Assembly (NCBI GenBank): GCA_025060105.1
Contig: JANXCS010000010.1
Coordinates: 1 to 53,413, forward strand
DNA from: Pseudothermotoga sp.
GTDB lineage: Bacteria; Thermotogota; Thermotogae; Thermotogales; DSM-5069
Direction: 5' to 3'
DNA: 53,413 bases
Shown here: piece after piece, positions 8,023-16,741 of the stretch
How the letters are laid out: every line of letters begins with the position of its first letter
How positions within the stretch are numbered: the stretch's first letter is position 1
Notes under the pieces: generated by a model
The model's database searches: none
Told to the model about the DNA's origin: nothing
Seen by the model: the letters and a program-made list of their open reading frames with translations, nothing else
Made by a program: the position numbers and the translations under genes

Positions 8023-9115
8023 TCATCCTCGACAGATCGCGCACGATTTTGTACTCTTGAAAGGCTCGTTCCATTTCACCTGTGCGTTCGTACAACATCG
8101 CAAGTTGTGTTCTCAGTTCGATGTTCGTTGGTTCTATCTTCAGCTCCTTTTGACAGATTTTTATCGCTAGTTTGTACGCCCTCAGGAAAGTGAACAGTTT
8201 GATCTTCAATTTTCTGGGCAGAAGGAAGATGATCAGCAGAGCGAGTGCGGGAAAGATAAATAAAAGCTGGTTTTTCGAAATCTTTTCGCTCAAATTCTTC
8301 TTGGTTGTGTCTTTCAAAACTTGCTTCGTGCCCGTTCTCTCCGCCACGTGCATCAACATACTTTTGAGATTGTCCTTTCTCAAAGTTAGGCCGTTGAGCC
8401 GTTGTGATATCTCGTTGAGCTCTTCTTTCGAAACGTTTTCGTTCGCAAGACGTTGTAAGTGCGTCAAAAGTTCCATGTACGTGCTCAATTCGCTTTCGAG
8501 TTTTGAGGAAACCCCGTCCAACTGTTTTGCAAGGCTCACGAGTCTGTACAGTGCGGGGTAACTGTCTTCTTCGTTTTTCAACTTTTCGCACTCTTCTCTG
8601 ATCCGTTTGGCAACCACTTCTTTGTTCACGGCGTTCTTCAAGAAAAAGACGAAGTTCCAATCGAGCAAAAATGGATCTTTCAAAAAGGCTCTGACGAACC
8701 AACTTCCAAGATCTTGAGGCAGTTTGGGTTTATAGCCAACCTTCCAGAGTGGACAAACCGTTCCAAGCTTGGTGAAATCACCTTTTTCGAACGCCGCGAT
8801 CTCGTCTTTCAAATTTGGGAACAGCACCAAGCACTCGTCGAAGAGATCTTCCCTGACTTCGTTCGCTTCGGTGAGCTTGGCGATGAACTTTTCAAAATTT
8901 TCATCGAGGACAGCCTCTCTCAACACCTCGATCTCGGCAAGCCTTCTTTTCGCAGCGATCCTTTTTCCCAGAGCTATCAACTGATCCGAACCAGGTTCAC
9001 GGACTATCCTGTCTATGAGCTCGAGCCAGCTCTTTTCGAGCTCTTCGAAACTTGCCGCGATCAGCGATGTCAAGATGACTGAAAGGAAAATGAGCAGAAT
9101 TTTCCTACCATTCAT
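7991..9115 (-). CDS. Membrane-anchored TPR-containing protein, function unknown
   Basis: The protein (about 374 residues from ATG 9115) starts with a signal peptide or anchor (MNGRKILLIFLSVILTSLI), continues with a long helical, charged domain presumed outside the cytoplasm, and has a second membrane segment (NQLLFIFPALALLIIFLLP) before a short C-terminal TPR-like stretch (IELRTQLAMLYERTGEMERA). That places the TPR in the cytoplasm if the first segment is cleaved or loops back. I do not recognise the family. It overlaps the upstream AI-2E gene by 11 bases and the convergent MATE gene by 32 bases, so it probably belongs to the apbC-MFS-AI2E transcript. Confidence 0.7.
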   Translation of the reverse strand: MNGRKILLIFLSVILTSLIAASFEELEKSWLELIDRIVREPGSDQLIALGKRIAAKRRLAEIEVLREAVLDENFEKFIAKLTEANEVREDLFDECLVLFPNLKDEIAAFEKGDFTKLGTVCPLWKVGYKPKLPQDLGSWFVRAFLKDPFLLDWNFVFFLKNAVNKEVVAKRIREECEKLKNEEDSYPALYRLVSLAKQLDGVSSKLESELSTYMELLTHLQRLANENVSKEELNEISQRLNGLTLRKDNLKSMLMHVAERTGTKQVLKDTTKKNLSEKISKNQLLFIFPALALLIIFLLPRKLKIKLFTFLRAYKLAIKICQKELKIEPTNIELRTQLAMLYERTGEMERAFQEYKIVRDLSRMIKKDQTRSRA

Positions 9116-10121
9116 GGCTTTCGAATCTTGGCTGCAAGAAATGTCTGTAGAATATCGTGGCGAACGCAGCCATGGGCGCACCTATGAAAACCCCAGCGAA
9201 ACCAAAGATCATACCACCGAGCACGATCGAAATGATCATCAGAACTGGATTGACCCGCATCGTGCTCTTCGTGACCTCGAAGAACAGTATGAAAACGAAC
9301 AGATGTATTGCACAGGCGAAGATGAACACCCACAGCAGTTTGTCCAGTCCGAGCGTGATCGAAAACAGCAAGATCGGTATGAGTTCGATGGGTACTCCAA
9401 CGATGGGGATGAAGTTCGTGATGAAAGCCCAAAGCCCTATGAGCGGTGCGTAGCGACTGCTGAGAAAGGTGAAGAGCAGACCGAAACCCAAACCGACTAT
9501 CGTGGCGTTCAGAGCCAAAACCCCTATGAATTTTCTCATGCTGATTTTCAGATCGTTCAAAAATTCTTCAGCGATGTCCCTACACCTGATGGGATAGAGT
9601 TTTGGAATGAACTGGAATATCGAACCGGCGTAGAAAGAAGCGTAGATCCCACACAGAATGGTGAAGAATGTGACGACTATGAAGTTCGGTATGGTGCCTG
9701 CAAACCATTTCAGGATGAATCCTGCCAGATTGTCGATGTATGGAACGAGGGAATCGGCCAGATCGTTGAGCAGTTGGAGTAAACCTTCTTGGTTCGTAAG
9801 GTACGGTTGCCAAGCTTTCTCACGGATCACCTTCGCCAAAAGACTGTAAAAATCTGCAATCTGCGTGAACGCCTTCGGTACCACTTCCACCGAGCTCCAA
9901 CTCAGGATGGAGAAAAACAACAACATGGCCATTGTGGTGGCGAGTTTTTTGCGCTTGAGTTTGAAAAACCTTGTGAGCAAGCTCGCAACGGCGTCGATCA
10001 CCATCACCAGGATGAAGCTGAACAGACATATCTGAAAGAACGGTTTGAAAATGATCCAAAGGAAAGTCAACACCGTTGCGTAGATCAAGGTGTAATACAT
10101 GGCGAGGTTTCTTTCTCTCAA
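9105..10121 (-). CDS. AI-2E family (TqsA/PerM-like) transporter
   Basis: The 338-residue membrane protein has about eight hydrophobic segments and the family's usual pattern: paired N-terminal helices, a central soluble region (about 70-150), and C-terminal helices with ALNATIVGLGFGLLF, ITNFIPIVGVPIELIPI and GMIFGFAGVFIGAPMAA, close to the conserved 'iPyvGp' and 'lvGaplaa' motifs. Members export autoinducer-2 or act as Na+/H+ antiporters; which applies here is unknown. The TTG at 10121 overlaps the stop of the MFS gene (TTGA); an ATG seven codons in is the alternative. Confidence 0.85.
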   Translation of the reverse strand: MRERNLAMYYTLIYATVLTFLWIIFKPFFQICLFSFILVMVIDAVASLLTRFFKLKRKKLATTMAMLLFFSILSWSSVEVVPKAFTQIADFYSLLAKVIREKAWQPYLTNQEGLLQLLNDLADSLVPYIDNLAGFILKWFAGTIPNFIVVTFFTILCGIYASFYAGSIFQFIPKLYPIRCRDIAEEFLNDLKISMRKFIGVLALNATIVGLGFGLLFTFLSSRYAPLIGLWAFITNFIPIVGVPIELIPILLFSITLGLDKLLWVFIFACAIHLFVFILFFEVTKSTMRVNPVLMIISIVLGGMIFGFAGVFIGAPMAAFATIFYRHFLQPRFESHEW

Positions 10122-11257
10122 GCCTCACCACCCCTGTGGGCGTGTCGATGACTCTTTTCGATCTTCATCGCCGATATCGGTACCATGGCCAGTGAGACTG
10201 CGAACAACAAGAGAAGTTGCGCCGAGATGTTTTCACCGAATGGCAGTATCACCACGTACCTCAGAGCCACACCGCAGGCCCACGCGAACCCCATGACCGT
10301 AGAGGAAGCCAAGGCTGCGTTCTCCGGCATCAACTGTTGGGCGTGTGCGACGTTGGTCGACATCGTCAAATAGCCACAGCCGTTCACCAAAAGATAGCCC
10401 ACTATCAACTGGATGGCCGACTTGGGGTGGGAGAGGATCAGAGCACCCAACGCCATACCCGTGAAACTCACCAGGTTCGTGATGTGGTTGCCGTATCTGT
10501 TGCTCATCCACGTGCCTATGACCGTGGTGGCGACACCCAGTCCGACCCCGAGGGTGAGGAGCAACCCTCCAAACACCAAAGGTAGACCGTTCTTGCTCGC
10601 CATGATGGGACCGTAGGTGTTCGAGAGTGATATGATCAGAGTCCTCACCGTGACGACGAACCACAGCACGATTATCCTCTTCAAACCACGGATGTTGTCC
10701 TTCAAATTCATTTCACCTTGGACCCTGTCTTTGTTGATCCTGCTCGGTTCTTTGACGTACAGGAATGAAAGAACGATCATGAAGATGACGGCACTGATCC
10801 AGATCCTTTCGAACCCGTAGCTGGAGACGAAGTGTGTGATGAAAACTGGTCCGAGCGCAGTGCCGAGCGTCCCAGCGGCCACGAAGATCGAAAGGAAGTA
10901 TGGATTGGTGCCCCTGGCCATCACGGCACCTATGGGATGAAAAGCGGAATTGCCAAAGTAAGCTATCAAAAAGAGCAAGATCAACACACTGAGGTTCGGT
11001 GAGAAACCGACCAAGCCCATCGATCCTATCGTGAGCAACATGCTCAGTAAAAGTCCACGCTTCAAGCTCTCCAATTTCGATGCGATCATTCCAAAAACGA
11101 TTTGAAATATAGAAGAGAAGAAGCTGATCGAAGTTATTATCAAAGCCACTCCCTTCACACCGACGCTGAACCTCTGCATGAAGTACGGAGCGAGTGGATT
11201 GAGAAAAGATACGAAGAAATCGGTCACGAAATGCGAAAATATGGCTAGAACGTTTAT
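10118..11257 (-). CDS. Major facilitator superfamily transporter (Fsr-like)
   Basis: About twelve membrane helices in 379 residues. The N-terminal helix AIFSHFVTDFFVSFLNPLAP matches the fosmidomycin-resistance (Fsr) type MFS pattern, where an H-x-x-x-D motif opens helix 1. The first canonical start, GTG 11227, would cut helix 1 in half and has no Shine-Dalgarno sequence. GGAGGG at 11265-11270 lies 8 bases before an ATA at 11257 that is in frame and gives a complete helix 1. The ATG at 11264 is in another frame and adjoins the GGAGGG. I therefore place the start at ATA 11257, overlapping the apbC stop (ATAA). Substrate unknown. Confidence 0.82.
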   Translation of the reverse strand: MNVLAIFSHFVTDFFVSFLNPLAPYFMQRFSVGVKGVALIITSISFFSSIFQIVFGMIASKLESLKRGLLLSMLLTIGSMGLVGFSPNLSVLILLFLIAYFGNSAFHPIGAVMARGTNPYFLSIFVAAGTLGTALGPVFITHFVSSYGFERIWISAVIFMIVLSFLYVKEPSRINKDRVQGEMNLKDNIRGLKRIIVLWFVVTVRTLIISLSNTYGPIMASKNGLPLVFGGLLLTLGVGLGVATTVIGTWMSNRYGNHITNLVSFTGMALGALILSHPKSAIQLIVGYLLVNGCGYLTMSTNVAHAQQLMPENAALASSTVMGFAWACGVALRYVVILPFGENISAQLLLLFAVSLAMVPISAMKIEKSHRHAHRGGEA

Positions 11258-12081
11258 CTTTCATCCCTCCAAACTTTCGCGATCAAACTTGACACGAGCT
11301 GTCTGAACGCCCTTTCGATTTCGGATCCTCTCATGTGCATGATGGCGTTCTTGCCCGCATCCAGCATCTTCACAAGTTTAGGTTCCAACGGCACGGTTGC
11401 GAGACACTCCAACCCTATCAACTCTGAAAGCGTGGTAGAAGCATCCTCACCGAAGATGTCTATCCTGTTGCCACAGTGTGGGCAAACCAGATAAGCCATG
11501 TTGTTCACGAACCCCAGCACTTCTTGACCCATCTCTTGAACGAACTGCATGGTACGAAGAACGTCATCGACCGCAACTCTCTGGGGGGTCGTCACGAGCA
11601 CGACACCGTCGAGCTTCACAAGTTGCATCAGACTCATGGCCTCATCGCCCGTGCCTGGTGGAAGATCGAAGATCATGAAATCCAAATCTTCCCAGAGTGC
11701 GTCCGCCAGGAACTGTTGTATGGCTGAATGTTTCAACGGGCCACGCCACGCGATCGATTGGGCTTCTTCAACGAGTATACCCATCGAGAGTACCGACATG
11801 TTCGGTCCATACCGTACTGGTACGATGAAACCATTCTTTATGGTCGGGGAGTCATGTAATCCGAGCATGCGTGGCACGTTCGGTCCGTGGAGGTCCAGAT
11901 CGAGCAGGGCCACCTTGAAGCCTTCCTCTGCGAGGGCGACGGCCATGTTCACGGCCACCGTTGTTTTGCCCACCCCACCCTTTCCGCTGAGGATGGCTAT
12001 CTTGTGCTTGATACGCTTCATGTTGTCTTCGAGTCTCTTCTGCCTTTCTCTGATTTGTTCTAGACGCTTGTTCGTCTCCAA
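11254..12081 (-). CDS. apbC: Mrp/ApbC family Fe-S cluster carrier ATPase
   Basis: ApbC/Mrp (NBP35-like) P-loop proteins bind and transfer Fe-S clusters to apo-proteins. The 275-residue protein has a charged N-terminal helix, the deviant Walker A SGKGGVGKTTV (about 32-42), Switch I/II regions including DLDLHGPNVPRMLG and FDLPPGTGDE, and the cluster-binding CPHC motif (about residues 201-204). TTG 12081 is preceded by AGAGGTGAAAG. It is the first gene of a minus-strand unit with the MFS, AI-2E and TPR genes, which share no obvious pathway with it. Confidence 0.93.
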   Translation of the reverse strand: METNKRLEQIRERQKRLEDNMKRIKHKIAILSGKGGVGKTTVAVNMAVALAEEGFKVALLDLDLHGPNVPRMLGLHDSPTIKNGFIVPVRYGPNMSVLSMGILVEEAQSIAWRGPLKHSAIQQFLADALWEDLDFMIFDLPPGTGDEAMSLMQLVKLDGVVLVTTPQRVAVDDVLRTMQFVQEMGQEVLGFVNNMAYLVCPHCGNRIDIFGEDASTTLSELIGLECLATVPLEPKLVKMLDAGKNAIMHMRGSEIERAFRQLVSSLIAKVWRDER

Positions 12082-12119
12082 GCGCTTTCACCTCTTTTCT
12101 ATTCTACACAAACTCTTGA

Positions 12120-12128
12120 TGATAAAAT
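12120..12128 (+). promoter_or_regulatory. Extended -10 promoter of the metal ABC transporter operon
   Basis: TGATAAAAT is identical to the element before fliF. It overlaps an in-frame ATG at 12127. Transcription should start near 12134, right at the Shine-Dalgarno GGAGGA (12135-12140), so the working start codon must lie downstream. A possible but weak -35 (TTCTAC) lies around 12102. I see no Zur or Fur-like palindrome. Confidence 0.5.
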
Positions 12129-12147
12129 GAACTTGGAGGAAGAACAT

Positions 12148-12876
12148 TTGGAATTTCTCAGAATCGAAGATGTGACGGTTGTTCTCAACGGTCACGAAGT
12201 GTTGAGCAACGTGAGCTTTTCGGTGAACAAGGAAGGCCTCTACGTCATCGTTGGACCGAACGGTGGTGGTAAGACCACTTTGGTCAAAACGATCGTTGGA
12301 TTGTTGAAACCTACAAAGGGGAACGTTTATATTTTCGGCCAGTTCGTTTCAGACTATCTCCGTCACAGTGTGGTTGGTTATCTGCCACAGAGGGCCAGTT
12401 TCACCAGATCTTTCCCAATAAAGGTCTTCGACGTGGTGAGGATGGGTTTGCGACGGAGAGATCGTGAAAGAGAGTTCGTTTTGGAAGCTCTCAGAAAGGT
12501 TGGCATGCAAGAATTTTCACAAGCCAGCTTCTCTTCCCTCAGCGGTGGACAACAACAGAGGATACTCATAGCCAGAGCCATAGTCTCGCGACCGAAGTTG
12601 TTGATCTTGGATGAGCCCGTCACGGGCCTAGACTATGAAAGTCAGAACGAGTTTTACTCACTGCTCAAATCACTCGTGGACGAAGGTACGGCCGTTCTCA
12701 TGGTGACACACGATGTTGGATTCGCCATGGATTTCAGCGATCAAATATTCTGCATAAACAAAACTTTGGTCTGTCACGTCTCCTCGCACGAAAAGGTTCC
12801 TTTGGACTCTTTTTTGGTGAAACTTTACGGTTACAACGTCAAGCCACTCACTCACAGGCACGGTGAAGAAGCGTGA
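12148..12876 (+). CDS. Metal ABC transporter ATP-binding protein (ZnuC/MntB-like)
   Basis: ATPase subunit of a zinc/manganese-type importer. Landmarks: Walker A GPNGGGKTTL, Q-loop GYLPQRASF, signature LSGGQQQR, Walker B LLILDEP, H-loop VTHD. The 'PQR..f..FPi.v.dvV..G' segment is typical of the ZnuC/MntB family. The frame is open from ATG 12127, but that ATG lies inside the -10. TTG 12148, 7 bases after GGAGGA, is the better start and gives 242 residues. The C-terminus ends PLTHRHGEEA, a short His-bearing tail. It overlaps the permease gene by 4 bases. Confidence 0.92.
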   Translation: MEFLRIEDVTVVLNGHEVLSNVSFSVNKEGLYVIVGPNGGGKTTLVKTIVGLLKPTKGNVYIFGQFVSDYLRHSVVGYLPQRASFTRSFPIKVFDVVRMGLRRRDREREFVLEALRKVGMQEFSQASFSSLSGGQQQRILIARAIVSRPKLLILDEPVTGLDYESQNEFYSLLKSLVDEGTAVLMVTHDVGFAMDFSDQIFCINKTLVCHVSSHEKVPLDSFLVKLYGYNVKPLTHRHGEEA

Positions 12877-13655
12877 TGGATTTTCTAATGCTCTACCAAA
12901 GGTCTTTCTTGGCGGGTTTGTTGACCGCCGTCGCGACCGCCCTGATGGGTGTCCATGTGGTGTTCCGTAGGATGGCTTTCTTTGGAGATGCCATAGCCCA
13001 CGTGGCGTTCGCTGCCGCGGCGATCGGTGTGACGATCGGTGTTTCGAGTTTCTTGAGTGCCGTCGTGCTCGCCGTGGTTGCCTCGCTCATCCTCGCAAAG
13101 TTGTCTCGCAGGAACATCAGCGAGGATGTCTCGGTGGGGGTTCTGTTTTCCCTCACCATGGCCATAGGTGTGATCCTCTTTTCGCTGGTGAAGAGACAGA
13201 GAAATTTGATGTCTTACCTCTTCGGTGATATCCTCACCGTGACGGATACGGACATGTTTTATCTGTCCATCGTCACAGTTTCAGTGATCGTTTACAATCT
13301 ATTGTTCAAAGACACGCTCGTCCAGTTCACCTTCGATGAAGATTTCACCAAGTTGATGCGTCCAAAAATAGATTTGATCTATCAGCTGTTCTTGGCGGTC
13401 CTCGCGATCACGGTGGTGATCGGTGTTCGAACTGTGGGAGTGATACTCGTCTCGGCTTTCCTGATCATTCCCGCCGCCACGGCGTCGATCGGTGCGAAGG
13501 ATTATCGGAAGGTGTTCCTTTTCGCTCCCGTTCTATCGTCGATCAGCGTCGTGGTTGGGTTGTTGCTTTCTCTCTACATGGATGTACCTCCTGGAGCGTT
13601 GATCGTAGTGGTGCAGGGGGCGATGTTCTTCACAACGATCGCTCTGAGAAGGTGA
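12873..13655 (+). CDS. Metal ABC transporter permease (ZnuB/MntC-like)
   Basis: The 260-residue ABC-3 family permease has about eight membrane helices. Family motifs include MGVHVVFRRMAFFGDAIAHVAF near the N-terminus (the conserved 'G..vvlRrmsl.GDalsHa.lpG' region) and RTVGVILVSAFLIIPAATA in the second half ('vvGvlLv.alLi.PaaiA'). It should carry Zn2+, Mn2+ or Fe2+ across the membrane together with the preceding ATPase. No periplasmic or lipoprotein metal-binding subunit is encoded next to it or anywhere in the window, so it must be supplied elsewhere. It overlaps queD by 4 bases (GTGA). Confidence 0.92.
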   Translation: MMDFLMLYQRSFLAGLLTAVATALMGVHVVFRRMAFFGDAIAHVAFAAAAIGVTIGVSSFLSAVVLAVVASLILAKLSRRNISEDVSVGVLFSLTMAIGVILFSLVKRQRNLMSYLFGDILTVTDTDMFYLSIVTVSVIVYNLLFKDTLVQFTFDEDFTKLMRPKIDLIYQLFLAVLAITVVIGVRTVGVILVSAFLIIPAATASIGAKDYRKVFLFAPVLSSISVVVGLLLSLYMDVPPGALIVVVQGAMFFTTIALRR

Positions 13656-14020
13656 TTGCTGTGTTCTTCCTATCGAGAGAGTTCACGTTCGATGCGGCAC
13701 ACAGGTTGGAGAGCTACAAAGGTAAATGTGAAGATCTGCACGGTCACACCTACCGTGTGCGTGTGACCGTCTTTGGCGACGTCGATGAAGAAGGTATGGT
13801 GATCGATTTTGTCGAGCTTAAAAAGATAGTGAACGAGAAGGTCCTTTCTCTGCTCGATCACAAGTATTTGAACCAGATCATACCTCAACCGACGGCTGAG
13901 AACATCGCCAGATGGATCTGGGACCGACTCCAGCCCGTGCTCAGAACAGAAAAACGGAGGCTCTACGAAGTGACAGTGTGGGAGACGGCCGATTCGTTCG
14001 TCACCTACAGAGGAGAATGA
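13652..14020 (+). CDS. queD: 6-carboxytetrahydropterin synthase QueD / PTPS family
   Basis: QueD converts dihydroneopterin triphosphate to 6-carboxy-tetrahydropterin in queuosine synthesis. The 122-residue protein carries the zinc-binding histidines in FDAAHRL and DLHGHTY, the catalytic cysteine in KCEDLHGH (the CxxxHGH motif), and the C-terminal VWET glutamate. The CxxxHGH motif favours QueD over eukaryote-like PTPS. GTG 13652 overlaps the permease stop; GTG 13661 with AAGGTGAT upstream is equally good. It is followed by folE2, which supplies its substrate. Confidence 0.9.
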   Translation: MIAVFFLSREFTFDAAHRLESYKGKCEDLHGHTYRVRVTVFGDVDEEGMVIDFVELKKIVNEKVLSLLDHKYLNQIIPQPTAENIARWIWDRLQPVLRTEKRRLYEVTVWETADSFVTYRGE

Positions 14021-14021
14021 C

Positions 14022-14798
14022 ATGAAGGACGTACAGAACCAGAGGGACAATAGAAAGGTTTATCTGCAGAGGGTTGGAATAAGGAATCTGTCTTACCCCA
14101 TAACGGTCATGGACAAAGCGAGTGGTTATCAAGATACCATCGCGAAGATCAACATGTATGTGGATCTTCCCGAGCATTTCCGTGGGACACACATGAGCAG
14201 GTTCGTCGAGGTGTTGAACAAATACAGGCTGGGGATCGATCCAAAACTGATCAAGCAGATGCTCGAAGAGCTGAGGATGAAGTTGAAGGCTTCCACCGCG
14301 AGGGTTGAGATAGAATTCCCTTACTTTGTGCTGAAGAAAGCACCGGTTTCTGATCAAGAAAGTTTTTTGAGCTATACCTGTAGGATCGAAGGGCAGAAAA
14401 CTTCGGACAAATACGACTTCGTGGTCAGTGTCGGTGTTCCCGTTTTGACTTTGTGTCCCTGTTCGAAAGAGATAAGTGAGCGTGGGGCACACAACCAGAG
14501 AGCGATCGCGTGGATACACATAAGATCGAAAAAACTCGTCTGGTTCGAAGAACTCATCCAGTACGCGGAAGAATCCGCAAGCTCGCCGATTTATACTATA
14601 CTCAAGAGGCCAGACGAGAAGTACGTCACCGAGCACGCTTACGATAATCCCAGGTTCGTCGAGGATGTGGCTAGAGAGATCGCTCTCAAATTGAACGCCG
14701 ACGAGAGGATCTTTTGGTACAGGGTAGAGGTGGAGAGTCTCGAGTCGATCCACGCACACAACGCTTACGCGTGCGTGACGAAGTACAAGGAGGAGTGA
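14022..14798 (+). CDS. folE2: GTP cyclohydrolase IB (FolE2)
   Basis: FolE2 converts GTP to dihydroneopterin triphosphate, feeding folate and queuosine. The 258-residue protein starts [19 protein letters not shown] ('iq..r....i..vGi...'), has the active-site cysteine in [11 protein letters not shown] and the family's GAHNQR motif. FolE2 can work with Mn2+ or other metals and often replaces the zinc-dependent FolE in bacteria or under zinc shortage (established for the family). The ATG lies after AGAGGAGAATGAC and is 1 base from the end of queD. Confidence 0.95.
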   Translation: MKDVQNQRDNRKVYLQRVGIRNLSYPITVMDKASGYQDTIAKINMYVDLPEHFRGTHMSRFVEVLNKYRLGIDPKLIKQMLEELRMKLKASTARVEIEFPYFVLKKAPVSDQESFLSYTCRIEGQKTSDKYDFVVSVGVPVLTLCPCSKEISERGAHNQRAIAWIHIRSKKLVWFEELIQYAEESASSPIYTILKRPDEKYVTEHAYDNPRFVEDVAREIALKLNADERIFWYRVEVESLESIHAHNAYACVTKYKEE

Positions 14799-14800
14799 GG

Positions 14801-15430
14801 ATGCACATAGACGTTTTGGATCGTGGGTTCGTGAAACTGATCGACCACATGGGGGATGACACTTCGGCGGTGAGGGCCGCGAGGATCTGCCATGCCTCTC
14901 AACTCGGGGACGAAGAGAGAGACAAGCAACTGATCGAATTTCTCTTGAAGAGCGGGCATGAAACACCTTTTGAACACGTGGTCTTCACCTTTCACATCAA
15001 ATGTCCCATCTTCGTCGCGAGGCAGTGGATGAGGCACAGGATAGCTTCCTACAACGAACTGAGTGGTCGCTACACTGAATATGGAGAAGAATTCTACATT
15101 CCAGCTAGAGAGAGGCTCGGTGAGAAAGCCGTTGAGATTTTTGAAAGAACGTACAGATCCTGCTATGAAGCTTATCAGAGTTTGATCGAATCTGGGGTGA
15201 GGAAGGAACTCGCCCGACTGGTGCTTCCCGTTTCTATCTACACACAGTTCATCTGGACGGTCAATGCGAGGAGTTTGATGAATTTTCTCTCTCTCCGTGC
15301 GGATTCTCACGCACAGTGGGAGATGCAACAGTACGCACTCGCCGTGGCTCAGATCTTCAAATCTGTCTGTCCAAGGACCTACGAGGCGTTCATCAAGTAT
15401 TCGTACAGGGGTGATCTGCTGAAGGGGTGA
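14801..15430 (+). CDS. thyX: Flavin-dependent thymidylate synthase ThyX
   Basis: ThyX methylates dUMP to dTMP using methylene-tetrahydrofolate, FAD and NADPH. The 209-residue protein has the ThyX motif [14 protein letters not shown] (RHRxxSxNExSxRY) and a C-terminal [16 protein letters not shown] region with the conserved Arg and Gln residues that bind nucleotide and flavin. The ATG at 14801 follows AAGGAGGAGTGAGG. The longer frame opening at 14714 overlaps folE2 and is not needed. Placement after folE2 fits a folate-linked operon. Confidence 0.96.
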   Translation: MHIDVLDRGFVKLIDHMGDDTSAVRAARICHASQLGDEERDKQLIEFLLKSGHETPFEHVVFTFHIKCPIFVARQWMRHRIASYNELSGRYTEYGEEFYIPARERLGEKAVEIFERTYRSCYEAYQSLIESGVRKELARLVLPVSIYTQFIWTVNARSLMNFLSLRADSHAQWEMQQYALAVAQIFKSVCPRTYEAFIKYSYRGDLLKG

Positions 15431-15435
15431 GTCGA

Positions 15436-15789
15436 ATGAAACTTTCAGAGATCTTGAAGGAGTTGAAAGCCAAGGTTTTAGCCAACGTTCAAAAGGTCGA
15501 GGAACTCCAGTTCGAACTCGTTGCAGCTTCGGACTTGATGAGTGAAGTTTTGGCCATCGCCAAACCTGGGGTGCTCCTGATCACGGGGCTCTGCACACCT
15601 CAGGTCGTGAGGACCGCAGATGTGGTCGGCATACAAGCCGTGGTGATAGTCAGGAGGGAAACTTTGCCTTCAGAAACGATCGAAATGGCACAGGCTTCTG
15701 GTATCGTGCTCGCTGCGACCAAGATGTCCATGTTCGAAGCCTGTGGAAGGTTGTACGTGAAAGGTCTCAAGCCGATCTGGGAAGTGTGA
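15436..15789 (+). CDS. DRTGG-domain protein (copy 1)
   Basis: A 117-residue protein made of a single domain like the DRTGG domain known from phosphotransacetylase N-termini and pyrophosphatase regulators; its usual ligand is not established. Visible parts: an N-terminal helix LSEILKELKAKVLA, then SDLMSEVLAIAKPGVLLITG, alternating strands and helices, and a C-terminal FEACGRLYVKGLKPI. I chose ATG 15436, preceded by AAGGGGTGAG; thyX overlaps the GTG at 15427. It is the first member of a five-gene module (15436-18331) whose other members bind ligands, nucleotides or phosphate esters. Confidence 0.75.
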   Translation: MKLSEILKELKAKVLANVQKVEELQFELVAASDLMSEVLAIAKPGVLLITGLCTPQVVRTADVVGIQAVVIVRRETLPSETIEMAQASGIVLAATKMSMFEACGRLYVKGLKPIWEV

Positions 15790-15793
15790 GACG

Positions 15794-16741
15794 ATGGAAA
15801 AGATCCTCGATCGCGTTCAGAGTTTTTTTCTCGACATGCCCGTTGTTGAGGTCATGAATCCAAACGTGATCTCGGTGCGACCAGATAGAACGCTCAGACA
15901 GGTGAAAGAGATCCTCAGAATAAAACGCATCTCGGGTGTACCTGTGGTGGACGAGGACAGAAAGATCCTTGGCATAGTCAGCATCGAGGACATCATAAAG
16001 GCGCTCGAAGGTGGATACATAGATGGTAAAGTTCAAGATCACATGACCAAGAAGGTCGTCTGCCTCAAAACGACGGATACTTTGAAAGAGGTCATAGAGA
16101 CGTTTGAGAAGTACTCCTATGGACGTTTCCCGGTGGTGGACGAGAACGAGAGGGTCGTGGGTATCATCACCAAGAACGATGTGATGATGGCTTTACTTGC
16201 CAAACTTGGACTTGTCTATCTGCACGATGAGCGCAGGAGGGAAGTGCTGGAAAGTCCAGACTATTTCGATAAATCTCTGATCACCGGTGAGCGACTCGAC
16301 AAATCCGGTGCCGATTTTTTCTTTCCCATAGATTATTACGATATCAACCTCGCGGGCATAGGTGCTTCGAAACTGAGGCAATTTTTGTTGTCTAAAGGTG
16401 TCGATCCTGAAACGGCCCGAAGGGTGGCGATCGCCACTTACGAAGCCGAGACGAACGTGGTCATACACAGCGGCAGCACCGGTGCGATCTATTGTTTCGT
16501 CAAGCCAGACAGTATCTTCGTCCGTGTGGAGGACACTGGAAAAGGTATAGACAACGTGGAGTTGGCGATGAAGGAAGGCTACTCAACGGCTCCAGATTAC
16601 GTTCGAGAACTCGGTTTTGGTGCGGGTATGGGGTTCACGAACATGAAGAGGTGCTCGGACAACATGATGGTGGTCTCCAAGGTCGGTGCGGGAGTCGTGG
16701 TGGAAATGGAATTTCGCAGATACAGGGAGGGAAAGAAATGA
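15794..16741 (+). CDS. CBS-pair protein with GHKL (anti-sigma-like) ATPase domain
   Basis: Two CBS domains (about residues 17-74 and 80-135, with VVEVMNPNVISVRPD and VQDHMTKKVVCLKTTDT) are followed by a GHKL ATPase domain (about 178-310). The ATPase motifs are visible: N-box YEAETNVVIH, G1 EDTGKGI, and G2 GFGAGMGF. CBS pairs usually bind adenine nucleotides. The ATPase half resembles RsbW-type serine kinases more than histidine kinases, because no His-containing dimerisation domain precedes it. A sensor of adenylate state that phosphorylates a partner is a reasonable inference, unproven. It lies 4 bases after copy 1 of DRTGG and overlaps copy 2 by 4 bases. Confidence 0.88.
   Translation: MEKILDRVQSFFLDMPVVEVMNPNVISVRPDRTLRQVKEILRIKRISGVPVVDEDRKILGIVSIEDIIKALEGGYIDGKVQDHMTKKVVCLKTTDTLKEVIETFEKYSYGRFPVVDENERVVGIITKNDVMMALLAKLGLVYLHDERRREVLESPDYFDKSLITGERLDKSGADFFFPIDYYDINLAGIGASKLRQFLLSKGVDPETARRVAIATYEAETNVVIHSGSTGAIYCFVKPDSIFVRVEDTGKGIDNVELAMKEGYSTAPDYVRELGFGAGMGFTNMKRCSDNMMVVSKVGAGVVVEMEFRRYREGKK

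Noticed and set aside
10713-11264. Frame beginning at the ATG next to the GGAGGG before the MFS gene
   Set aside because: The ATG has no spacing from the Shine-Dalgarno sequence and its translation is out of frame with the membrane helices; it is a shadow.
14001-14966. 321-codon minus-strand frame over folE2 and thyX
   Set aside because: Antisense to two well-supported genes, and no motif is recognisable.
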